Assembly: GCA_017961685.1 (NCBI GenBank)
Contig: JAGCWW010000016.1
Location: 1-64,000, forward strand
Source: Acholeplasmatales bacterium
GTDB lineage: Bacteria; Bacillota_I; Bacilli_A; Acholeplasmatales; JAEDCM01
Reading direction: 5' to 3'
Length of the DNA: 64,000 nt
The position numbers were made by a program, and so were the translations under genes. This document shows, one piece after another, positions 56,845 to 64,000 of the stretch (within the stretch, counting starts at the first letter, position 1; each line of letters begins with the position of its first letter). A model generated the notes under the pieces. The model was given only the letters and a program-made list of their open reading frames with translations, did no database searches and was not told the DNA's origin.

Positions 56845-58209
56845 ATGAGATATTTATATACACTTCCTGTAATAGCTATATTATTCTTAATATTTGTAGC
56901 TGTTGTAACATTACTTACTCAAGTAGTAGTCACATCTTTCTCAGTTATTATGAGACCAAAGAAGAAAAAGCCTTTAATAAGCCATATCTTTAACATTAGT
57001 TTAATACTTTATTATTGTGTAATGTGTGGAATTATCGCATCTGTTCAAAGACATTTAACTGAAGGAATAATTGTTTTTGAATATTATACAGTTATTAGAT
57101 ATTTAGCAATTTCTGTAGTTATAACATCTATTTTAAATGTTATATTTAATAGGGAATATGCAAATATTGGAATTGCTATAACTTCTATTTTATTACTTCC
57201 AGTATTTGAAGAAGTATTTAAAAAAGGTTATGCTTATATTTATATTTTCTGCTTATTATATTATCTTGTTTATTCAATATATTTAGTTTTAACATTATAT
57301 GAATATAATAAAAAGACCATTAATAACTTATCTATTAAAGAAGCTCTAGATTCTTTGCCTATAGGTATTTGTTTTGCGAATAAAAAGAATAGAATTATAT
57401 TCAATAATAAAACAATGATAAATATCTTAAACTATAATGGTATAGAATCAAGAATTAAGATTATTGATCTATGGGATGAAATAAAGAGTAAAGACTTTAT
57501 ATTTGATGATGAAAATACAGGATTACTTAAATATAATGATGAAACATTCATGGTAGTATTAGATAAAGCAAATGATTTAGAATATCAAATTAAAGCAACT
57601 AATATTTCAGCTGAATATGAAATCATTGATGAAATCCTACAAGCTAATCAAACTCTAGAAGAACAAGAAAAATCATTAAAAGATTATATTGTTAAGATTG
57701 AAGAAATTGAGCGTCAAAAATCCCTACTTAGAGTAAAGGGTAGAATTCATGATGTATTTGCTCAAAGATTATCCATAATTCATCAATACTTAGATAATGA
57801 AGATATTCAAAATATAAGTAATGAAGAAATAAAGAAATTATTAATTGATATGACTAAAGATATCAAAGAAGAAAACGAACTTAATTATGATGAAATTAAA
57901 AATAACATCATTTCATCTTATGCCTTAATTGGTATGAAGATTGACTTTGTAGGCGACTTTAATGATAAAGAGGGACAAAACGCTATCTTAAAGATTGTTA
58001 GAGAAGCCGCAACTAACGCTCTACGTCATGGTGGTGCTAGTGAGTTAAAAGTAGAATACACAAACGGAATTATTACTATTACAAATAATGGCGTAGAACC
58101 AAATGTTATAAAAGAAGGTAATGGTATAAAGAACATGAAATTCATTGCTAAAGAAAACAAACTAGACCTACAAATTGAACTAAAACCTTATCGAATTATC
58201 ATAAAATAG
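56845..58209 (+). CDS. HisKA_3-type sensor histidine kinase
   Basis: 454 aa. N-terminal TM helices to about residue 150, a PAS-like segment (LDSLPIGICFANKKNRIIFNNK, about 167-190), coiled coil, dimerisation/phosphoacceptor helix GRIHDVFAQRL with His302, and an ATPase with the N-box REAATNALRHGG and G-box GNGIKNM. Adjacent to the 7TM protein and the divergent NarL-type regulator, its likely partner. The signal is unknown. Confidence 0.93.
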   Translation: MRYLYTLPVIAILFLIFVAVVTLLTQVVVTSFSVIMRPKKKKPLISHIFNISLILYYCVMCGIIASVQRHLTEGIIVFEYYTVIRYLAISVVITSILNVIFNREYANIGIAITSILLLPVFEEVFKKGYAYIYIFCLLYYLVYSIYLVLTLYEYNKKTINNLSIKEALDSLPIGICFANKKNRIIFNNKTMINILNYNGIESRIKIIDLWDEIKSKDFIFDDENTGLLKYNDETFMVVLDKANDLEYQIKATNISAEYEIIDEILQANQTLEEQEKSLKDYIVKIEEIERQKSLLRVKGRIHDVFAQRLSIIHQYLDNEDIQNISNEEIKKLLIDMTKDIKEENELNYDEIKNNIISSYALIGMKIDFVGDFNDKEGQNAILKIVREAATNALRHGGASELKVEYTNGIITITNNGVEPNVIKEGNGIKNMKFIAKENKLDLQIELKPYRIIIK

Positions 58210-58212
58210 GTT

Positions 58213-58243
58213 AAACTCATCCTTTTGGGTGAGTTTTTTTACT
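58213..58243 (+). terminator. Terminator of the sensor operon
   Basis: Stem AAACTCATCC/GGGTGAGTTT, loop TTTT, then T4. Confidence 0.85.
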
Positions 58244-58328
58244 ATTAAATCATCCTTAGTTATGATTACTTTAAACTTAAATTTGACTAAAATTATAATA
58301 GAAGAATTATTTTTAAAGGAGGGATAAT

Positions 58329-58592
58329 ATGAAAAGATTAATAAAATTAATAGCTTCACTTTTTATTTGTATATCTTTATCTTTTATCTCAATTAAAAAT
58401 AATAAAGCAAAAGCTAAAACATATACTAACAGCATTGAAATAAAATGCGAAAATAAGGTTAGTGATACTAACGAAGGAAAGTTATCTATGGGCGCTGAAG
58501 TAGCAATTGTTTTAGGTGCAATCATTGTTTCTTCAAGCATTGGAATAGTAATGTATTTACTTGTTTTTAAGAAGAAAAAGAATAAAAATTAA
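58329..58592 (+). CDS. Small secreted or membrane-anchored protein, 87 aa
   Basis: Unrecognised. A signal-peptide-like N-terminus (KRLIKLIASLFICISLSFIS), a short polar outside stretch of about 35 residues (TNSIEIKCENKVSDT), and one TM helix (AEVAIVLGAIIVSSSIGIVMYLLVF) ending in basic FKKKKNKN. AAAGGAGGG precedes the ATG. Between the kinase operon and yebC, with its own region, so it may be a target of the signalling locus; inference. Confidence 0.75.
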   Translation: MKRLIKLIASLFICISLSFISIKNNKAKAKTYTNSIEIKCENKVSDTNEGKLSMGAEVAIVLGAIIVSSSIGIVMYLLVFKKKKNKN

Positions 58593-58599
58593 AATAAGC

Positions 58600-58675
58600 C
58601 TTACATTTAGTTTATATATTTTTTTATAATATATAATAATATAATCTTGAAATGTAAGTCTTTTTTTTGTATAAT
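58600..58675 (+). promoter_or_regulatory. yebC promoter with overlapping inverted repeat
   Basis: TTGAAA (58647-58652), 17 bases, TATAAT (58670-58675). A 9-bp inverted repeat CTTACATTT (58600-58608) and AAATGTAAG (58650-58658) flanks 41 AT-rich bases, and its right arm overlaps the -35; with the T run that follows it could instead end the upstream transcript. Confidence 0.6.
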
Positions 58676-58707
58676 CTTAATGTAAAAATAGAAAGGACAG
58701 TGTTATT

Positions 58708-59445
58708 ATGGGTAGAGCACATGAAGTACGTGCAGCATCAATGGCTAAAACAGCCGCAGCAAAATCAAAATTATACGCAAAATACGGAAAAGAATTATAT
58801 ATGGCAGCTAAAGGAAACCCTGATCCAGTTAACAACCTTGCTTTAAGAGGTGTTGTTGCTAGAGCTAAGAAAGATCAAGTTCCTGCAGATGTTATTAAAA
58901 GAGCAATAGAAAAGGCAGCTGGTGGATCAGCTGAATCATATATCTACAAGAGATTCGAAGGTTTCGGACACAATAACTCAATGGTTATCGTTGACTGTTT
59001 AACTGATAATGGAAATAGAACAGCAGCTACAATTCCAACAATCTTCTCTAAGTGTGGAATTAAGATGGGTGTTCCTGGTTGTGCAGCTCACAGCTTCAAG
59101 AACCAATCAATCTTCACATTTGAAGGAAAGACTGAAGATGAAGTACTTGAAATCTTATTAATGGCTGATTGTGATGTAGATGAAGTTAATGTAGATGAAG
59201 ATGGATGGGTAACAGTTACAGCTAAACCAGAAGCATACAACGCAGTTAGAACAGCTTTAACAGATGCAGATCCAGAAATCAAATTTGAAGATGATAAGAT
59301 TACTTGGACTCCAAATGATTATGTTGACTTAGATGATGAACAAATGGAAAAGTTCCAAAGATTCTTAGATATGCTTGAAGATAACGAAGACGTTCAAGAC
59401 GTTTATCATAATGTAAATATGCCTATAGTTGAGGAAGAAGAATAA
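58708..59445 (+). CDS. YebC/PmpR family (TACO1-like) translation factor
   Basis: 245 aa. The family opening GRAHEVRAASMAKTAAAKS is a variant of the usual GHSKWANI, matching the YeeN-like branch. Further marks: KDQVPADVIKRAIEKAAGGS, YEGFG-like FEGFGHNNSM and VDCLTDNGNRT. Named transcriptional regulators in older literature; more recent work shows a role in easing ribosome stalling at proline-rich sites. Single gene. Confidence 0.93.
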   Translation: MGRAHEVRAASMAKTAAAKSKLYAKYGKELYMAAKGNPDPVNNLALRGVVARAKKDQVPADVIKRAIEKAAGGSAESYIYKRFEGFGHNNSMVIVDCLTDNGNRTAATIPTIFSKCGIKMGVPGCAAHSFKNQSIFTFEGKTEDEVLEILLMADCDVDEVNVDEDGWVTVTAKPEAYNAVRTALTDADPEIKFEDDKITWTPNDYVDLDDEQMEKFQRFLDMLEDNEDVQDVYHNVNMPIVEEEE

Positions 59446-59448
59446 AAG

Positions 59449-59469
59449 ACGGCTTGATAGCCGTTTTTA
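59449..59469 (+). terminator. Terminator after yebC
   Basis: Stem ACGGCT/AGCCGT, loop TGAT, then T4. Confidence 0.75.
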
Positions 59470-59491
59470 TTTCCTAAAAGGAGGTTAAATT

Positions 59492-61117
59492 ATGAAGAAG
59501 AGTTATTTACTTGCTTTAATACCCTTATGCCTAGTTTTTGTAGGTTGTAAGAAAAAAACAACTAAGACAAAAACTACTAGTAAAGATACTACTAGAGTTA
59601 CAACAAATTTAAATACAACAACAAAACTAACAACATCTAAAAAAACTCCTGATTATGAAGAATTATTACAGGATTATTACTATGAAGTTAAAGGCGATGA
59701 TGTCATAATTCTTGGAGTTAAAGAGAAAGAAGCCCAAGAATTAGTGGTTCCTGAAGGAGTTACTAAAATAGTAGATGATGATGACTATGATGGCTTTAGA
59801 TATTTATATAACCTAGAAAAAGTAACATTACCTAAATCATTAAAGGAAATAGAAAAAGGGTCTTTTGCAGGCTGTAATAAGTTAGTGGAAATATATAATT
59901 TATCAGATATAAATTTAACTTTAAATGATGAAAATGATAAAACATATATTACAGAAAATGCCTATGCAATTCATAAATCTTTAAGTGAAGAATCAAATAT
60001 TGTAAGATTTAATGGCTATTCATTTATTCATACAGATGAGGTAAGTAAGTTATTTAATTATACAGGTACTGATAAATTTTTGACAACTCCATCTAGTTAT
60101 AATTATATTGGTGAAGATATCACAAGTTATGATATAAGAGAAAAAGCATTTATGTATAACGAAATGGTTACGCTTGAATTATCAGAAGCCGTAAATGTTA
60201 TTGAAAGTTATGCCTTTGGAGATTGCTATAATTTATCAAGTGTTATAGTTGGTAAAAATGTAACTGAAATAAAAAGTCATGCTTTTGGTAGTGATGATAG
60301 ATCTGATGAAGCTTATACAGTTGGTATGTATAATGAATGTAATAGATTAGTTGAAGTAATTAATAAATCAGATTTAAATATCGAAAAGGGCAGTAGAACT
60401 AATGGGCGTATTGCTAAAAATGCTTTAGTTGTAAAAGGAGAAAATGAGGATTCATCTATCGTCATAAAAGATAATTATGTTTTCTTAAAAACAAGTGATG
60501 AAGCATATTTAACATGTTATATAGGAAATGAAGAAACTGTTATAACACCTGATTCATTTGTTTTTGGAAATGAGACAATAGATTCATACATTATAAACGA
60601 TTATGCGCTAGCTTATAAAGATAATATAGAAAAAGTAATTATTTCTAATTCAGCAACATCTATTGAACAAGGTATAATTTTTAATGATCAATTTCATAGA
60701 AGAAATGATACAGTAGAAGAAATAATAATAGGAAATAATGTAACATTTATTCAAGCAAATGCCTTTGCTGAGTCATATGAGTTAAAAAAATTAACTCTTG
60801 GTAGTAAAGTCAAAAATATAAAAATAGGTTCGTTTTCTTATTGTTCTGAATTAACTGATGTAGTTATTTTATCTGAAGAAACATTAGAGTTAGATGAAAA
60901 ATCATTTTACAAACCAAACAATTCAGATTATAAGCCAATAGAAAGAGTATTCTTTAAAGGTACTAAAGAAACATGGGATAATTGGCCAAGTGATAAAAAA
61001 GGTATAAATAATAGCCAATTATTTAATGCAACAATCTATTACTATAGTGCCGAAAAACCAACTGATGATGGTAATTACTGGACTATGGTAAATGATGAAA
61101 TAATTATATGGGAATAG
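59492..61117 (+). CDS. BspA-like LRR surface lipoprotein
   Basis: 541 aa. Lipobox LVFVGC (Cys19) predicts a lipid-anchored extracellular protein. Residues 20-60 form a Lys/Thr/Ser linker. The rest carries BspA-type leucine-rich repeats: LEKVTLPKSLKEIEKGSFAGCNKL, VIESYAFGDCYNLSSVIVGKNVTEI, NVTFIQANAFAESYELKKLTLGSKV. Such proteins act as adhesins in host-associated bacteria. AAAGGAGG is 8 bases before the ATG; the DUF2156 gene follows after 3 bases. Confidence 0.88.
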   Translation: MKKSYLLALIPLCLVFVGCKKKTTKTKTTSKDTTRVTTNLNTTTKLTTSKKTPDYEELLQDYYYEVKGDDVIILGVKEKEAQELVVPEGVTKIVDDDDYDGFRYLYNLEKVTLPKSLKEIEKGSFAGCNKLVEIYNLSDINLTLNDENDKTYITENAYAIHKSLSEESNIVRFNGYSFIHTDEVSKLFNYTGTDKFLTTPSSYNYIGEDITSYDIREKAFMYNEMVTLELSEAVNVIESYAFGDCYNLSSVIVGKNVTEIKSHAFGSDDRSDEAYTVGMYNECNRLVEVINKSDLNIEKGSRTNGRIAKNALVVKGENEDSSIVIKDNYVFLKTSDEAYLTCYIGNEETVITPDSFVFGNETIDSYIINDYALAYKDNIEKVIISNSATSIEQGIIFNDQFHRRNDTVEEIIIGNNVTFIQANAFAESYELKKLTLGSKVKNIKIGSFSYCSELTDVVILSEETLELDEKSFYKPNNSDYKPIERVFFKGTKETWDNWPSDKKGINNSQLFNATIYYYSAEKPTDDGNYWTMVNDEIIIWE

Positions 61118-61120
61118 GTT

Positions 61121-61936
61121 ATGACATTTAAAAAGATTACATGCAAAGATTTAGATATTATAAAAAAATTTGTATCTACTAATAATTATTTTATATCTGA
61201 TTTAACTGTTGGTGCGATATTCATGTGGAAAGACTTTTATGGTTATGAAATATGTTATAACAATGATTATCTAATTATTAAATCAGATGATGGATATTTA
61301 TTTCCTTTAGGTGATTATAAAAAAGGCATTGAAGCAATAAAAGAAGAAAAAATAACATTAATACCAGAACAATACATAGATAATTTTAAAGACTATAAAT
61401 TAGAAGAAATTGATTTTAGAAAAGATTATGTATATAACGCTTTTGATTTAGCATATTTAGAGGATAAGAAATATGAAAAAAAGCTTGAACATATAAAAAA
61501 GTTTAATAAGCTATATCCTAATTATAGTTATGAAATTATAAGTAAAGATAATATTAAAGATATTATAAATGAATATTCTAATCTAACAAGACCAGTAGAG
61601 AAAATGGCTATATATGAAGCTAATATGGCTCTTGAAGTCTTAAAACATTATGATGATAACACATTTATTGGAATGCTTTTAAAAGTTGATGGCAGAGTAA
61701 TAGCTTTTACTGTAGGTGAGATTTTATTTGACATTTTACATGTTCATATAGAAAAAGCAAATATAGAATATAAAGGTGTATATCAAGTGATTAATAATTT
61801 GTTTTCTAAATATATATTAGAAAATTATAATATTAAATATATTAATAGACAAGATGATGCAGGTTTTGAAGGGCTTAGAAAAGCAAAGAAATCATATTAT
61901 CCCACAACATATTATAAAAAATATTTTACAAAATAA
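61121..61936 (+). CDS. DUF2156 (LPG synthetase C-terminal-like) protein
   Basis: 271 aa, cytoplasmic by sequence. GNAT-like fold of the phosphatidylglycerol lysyltransferase C-terminal family: LTVGAIFMWKDFYGYEICY, the middle HVHIEKANIEYKGVYQVINN and the signature NRQDDAGFEGLRKAKKSYYP. There is no membrane flippase domain, so aminoacyl transfer to lipid is not assured. Starts 3 bases after the LRR lipoprotein with a weak ribosome site; probably coupled. Confidence 0.88.
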   Translation: MTFKKITCKDLDIIKKFVSTNNYFISDLTVGAIFMWKDFYGYEICYNNDYLIIKSDDGYLFPLGDYKKGIEAIKEEKITLIPEQYIDNFKDYKLEEIDFRKDYVYNAFDLAYLEDKKYEKKLEHIKKFNKLYPNYSYEIISKDNIKDIINEYSNLTRPVEKMAIYEANMALEVLKHYDDNTFIGMLLKVDGRVIAFTVGEILFDILHVHIEKANIEYKGVYQVINNLFSKYILENYNIKYINRQDDAGFEGLRKAKKSYYPTTYYKKYFTK

Positions 61937-61966
61937 AATGCGAGAAATTTTCTTGCATTTTTTCTT
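61936..61966 (+). terminator. Terminator after the DUF2156 gene
   Basis: AAATGCGAGAAA pairs with TTTCTTGCATTT (one G-T pair) in a long hairpin with a minimal loop, then TTTCTTTTT. Confidence 0.7.
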
Positions 61967-61974
61967 TTTATCTA

Positions 61975-62030
61975 TTGTATTTTTATAAAACAATGCTATA
62001 ATATAGTTGAACAGTTGAATAAACGTTCAA
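61975..62030 (+). promoter_or_regulatory. Promoter and operator of the metal-efflux operon
   Basis: TTGTAT (61975-61980), 16 bases, TATAAT (61997-62002). Downstream, TTGAAC (62007-62012) and GTTCAA (62025-62030) form a perfect inverted pair around a further TTGAAT (62015-62020), in the typical TGAA-type operator form of ArsR/SmtB repressors. Confidence 0.75.
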
Positions 62031-62047
62031 GTGTAAGGAGTGATAAC

Positions 62048-62359
62048 ATGTCAGTTGAAGATATAAAAAAAGAACTACCAAATGAAGATAGTTTATATGA
62101 TTTAGCGGAATTATTCAAAGTATTTGGTGATTCAACGCGTATAAGAATATTATCTTGCTTAAAGGTTAGTGAGTTATGCGTTAATGATATCGCAGAGGCA
62201 CTTAATATGACATTATCAGCTGTAAGTCATCAATTAAGAATTCTTAAGAATGCTTATCTAATTAAATCTAGAAAGCAAGGAAAAGAAGTATATTATTCTT
62301 TAGATGATGATCATGTAGAAAAAATAATTGACTGTGGACTTGACCACATTAATGAATAG
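62048..62359 (+). CDS. ArsR/SmtB-family metal-sensing repressor
   Basis: 103 aa winged HTH. ELFKVFGDSTRIRILSCL, then ELCVNDIAEALNMTLSAVSHQLRILK. The alpha-5 metal site known from CzrA/SmtB is DDDHVEKIIDCGLDHINE, keeping Asp, His and His, with Glu in place of the last His, so Zn/Co/Cd sensing is likely. The alpha-3N site is incomplete (one Cys). TAAGGAG precedes the ATG at 62048; an earlier TTG at 62015 lies within the operator. Confidence 0.92.
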   Translation: MSVEDIKKELPNEDSLYDLAELFKVFGDSTRIRILSCLKVSELCVNDIAEALNMTLSAVSHQLRILKNAYLIKSRKQGKEVYYSLDDDHVEKIIDCGLDHINE

Positions 62360-62369
62360 GAGGTATATT

Positions 62370-62588
62370 ATGCAAAAGAGTTTTAGATTAATAGATTTAG
62401 ATTGTGCAAATTGTGCAAGTAAAATGGAAAGAGGAATAAATAAGATTAAAGGAGTAAATAGTTGTAATATCAATTTCATGATGCAAAAGATGATTATTGA
62501 TATTGATGATGATAAATTTGAATCTATCATGGACGAGGTAGAAAAATATATTAAGAAAGTAGAACCAGATTGTAAGGTTAAAAGATAA
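62370..62588 (+). CDS. HMA-domain metal-binding protein
   Basis: 72 aa, one ferredoxin-like HMA domain with the metal motif CANC (Cys at about 13 and 16) in DLDCANCASKM. It probably delivers or exchanges Zn/Cd with the adjoining ATPase, which lacks an N-terminal HMA domain of its own. AGGAGG is 7 bases before the ATG at 62370; the stop overlaps the ATPase start (TAATG). Confidence 0.9.
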   Translation: MQKSFRLIDLDCANCASKMERGINKIKGVNSCNINFMMQKMIIDIDDDKFESIMDEVEKYIKKVEPDCKVKR

Positions 62589-64000
62589 TGAAAAAAAGAT
62601 TAATTAGGATAATTATATCTTTAATCTTATTTATAACTTTATTTACTGTTGATAAAATAATTGGGCTAGATGATGTAGTTGATATGGATTTTCCAATCCT
62701 ACCATTTTGTCTATATCTAGCAATATATATTCTAATAGGTTATGATGTTGTATTTAAAGCAATTAGAAATATATGTCATGGTCAAATATTTGATGAGAAT
62801 TTCTTAATGTGTGTAGCAACAATAGGTGCTTATGCGATTGGTGCATATGAAGAAGCAGTAGTCGTTTTATTATTTTATCAAATAGGTGAATATTTCCAAG
62901 ATTACGCAGTTAATAAATCAAGAAAATCCATTTCAAGTTTAATGAATATTAGACCTGATTATGCCAATCTACTAATAGATGGGGAATTCAAGGAAGTTGA
63001 TCCAGAAGAAGTAAAAATAGGAGATATTATATTAGTAAAACCTGGAGAAAAGATTCCACTAGATGGAATAATTGTTAAAGGTGAAACATCAATTGATACT
63101 AAGAGTTTAACAGGTGAATCTTTGCCTAGAGATGCATTTACTAATGATTTAGTAATAAGTGGATGTGTTAATATTAGTAGTCAAATTGAAGTTAAGGTAG
63201 AGAAAGAATTTTATGATTCAACTGTATCAAAAATACTTGATTTAGTTGAAAATGCAACAAGCCAAAAGGCTAAGTATGAGAACTTCATAACTAAGTTCGC
63301 AAAGTTCTACACACCTATAGTTTGTCTTCTTGCATTATTACTATTCTTAATACCTGGAATAATCACAAGTAACTATCAAGAATGGCTTTATAGAGCCCTT
63401 AACTTCTTAGTAGTATCTTGTCCATGTGCTCTTGTTATATCTATTCCATTATCATTCTTTAGTGGTATTGGAGCCGCAAGTAAAAATGGTATTTTAATTA
63501 AAGGTTCTAACTACTTAGAACAATTTAATAAAGTTAATACTTTTGTATTTGATAAAACAGGAACTTTAACTAAAGGAAACTTTAAAGTAACTAAGATTTA
63601 TCCAGAAAATAGGAAAGATGACATTATTAAATATGCAGCTATTGCTGAATATAATTCAAGTCATCCTATAGCTAGAAGTATCGTAGAATTTTATAATAAT
63701 GAAATAGATACAGATTACATTTTAACTAATGTTTCTGGTAAAGGTATAATTGCGAAGAAGAATGAAGAAATAATTCTTTGTGGTAATGATAAATTATTAC
63801 TTGAAAACAACATAGAATTTGATAAAGTTGAAGAAGTAGGAACAATTATTTATGTTGCTAGAAATAATAATTATTTAGGTTATATTTTAATAACTGATGA
63901 AGTTAAAGAAGAATCTAGTTATGTTATTAGTTCACTTAATAACTTTAGTAGAACTATAATGCTAACAGGTGATAACTTTAAACAAGCAAGTTTTGTTAAA
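62588..64000 (+). CDS. Heavy-metal translocating P1B-type ATPase, N-terminal part (runs off the window)
   Basis: Open to the window end; about 470 residues present. Two opening TM helices and a first helical hairpin, actuator domain with TGES (SLTGESLP), the metal-translocating CPC in VVSCPCALVIS, phosphorylation motif FDKTGTLT, and HP motif SHPIA. The C-terminal hinge has TGDN near 63969. CPC plus the separate HMA chaperone and the ArsR gene suggest a Zn/Cd/Pb exporter (CadA/ZntA-like). Cu transport is less likely given the regulator type. Confidence 0.94.
   Translation, partial: MKKRLIRIIISLILFITLFTVDKIIGLDDVVDMDFPILPFCLYLAIYILIGYDVVFKAIRNICHGQIFDENFLMCVATIGAYAIGAYEEAVVVLLFYQIGEYFQDYAVNKSRKSISSLMNIRPDYANLLIDGEFKEVDPEEVKIGDIILVKPGEKIPLDGIIVKGETSIDTKSLTGESLPRDAFTNDLVISGCVNISSQIEVKVEKEFYDSTVSKILDLVENATSQKAKYENFITKFAKFYTPIVCLLALLLFLIPGIITSNYQEWLYRALNFLVVSCPCALVISIPLSFFSGIGAASKNGILIKGSNYLEQFNKVNTFVFDKTGTLTKGNFKVTKIYPENRKDDIIKYAAIAEYNSSHPIARSIVEFYNNEIDTDYILTNVSGKGIIAKKNEEIILCGNDKLLLENNIEFDKVEEVGTIIYVARNNNYLGYILITDEVKEESSYVISSLNNFSRTIMLTGDNFKQASFVK

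Overview
The window is AT-rich, tightly packed bacterial DNA that uses the standard genetic code: TGA ends genes such as dnaX, and Trp is TGG. Genes have strong GGAGG-type ribosome sites, TTGnnn-17-TATAAT promoters and short intrinsic terminators. The set gyrB-gyrA-serS, rnmV-rsmA-ispE-spoVG, dnaX-ebfC-recR, rpoE (delta subunit) and tilS-hpt-ftsH-rqcP-hslO-dusB-lysS is the classic origin-proximal neighbourhood of Bacilli. Apart from spoVG no sporulation gene is seen. I infer an uncultured, low-GC, Mollicutes-like or Erysipelotrichia-like member of the Bacilli, probably host-associated. The meso-DAP dehydrogenase and MEP-pathway ispE argue against a wall-less Mycoplasma. No tRNA, rRNA, CRISPR array, transposase or phage gene was seen.

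Layout. 1-5.0 kb: gyrase and a T-box-controlled serS. 5.1-7.8 kb: leftward genes (an unknown two-TM protein with a Nudix-like end, an unknown 144-aa protein, a HIT protein). 8-19.8 kb: rightward housekeeping genes, including an unusual RsmA-Nudix fusion next to ispE. 19.8-26.2 kb: leftward lysS, a small membrane protein, and rqcP-ftsH-hpt-tilS. 26.3-36.1 kb: maf, DUF1846, mscL, hslO(-), dusB, an ABC exporter, an SMP-30 protein, hflX(-) and cdaA with a 58-aa membrane microprotein. 36.3-41.4 kb: one anchored extracellular giant (1677 aa) built from repeats of about 530 nt. 41.5-45.4 kb: ddh, three paralogous small membrane proteins, a GH43 enzyme.

45.4-52.5 kb is the most system-like accessory block. 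It is one apparent operon encoding a ribbon-helix-helix regulator, an SPFH protein with three zinc ribbons, a multi-TM protein, and two duplicated zinc-ribbon/TIR proteins that carry a WxxxE motif and a membrane segment. The second TIR protein continues into InlB-like B-repeats beyond its membrane segment, a receptor-like layout. It is followed by an RlmI-like methyltransferase and a three-part signalling locus: a divergent NarL-type regulator, a 7TM sensor with a degenerate kinase end, and a complete HisKA_3-type kinase. Then come a small secreted protein, yebC, a BspA-like LRR lipoprotein with a DUF2156 protein, and an ArsR-HMA-P1B-ATPase metal efflux operon cut by the window edge.

Many genes have an upstream in-frame ATG/GTG/TTG that lies within or before the Shine-Dalgarno sequence. 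In those cases the start given here is the codon correctly spaced from that site.
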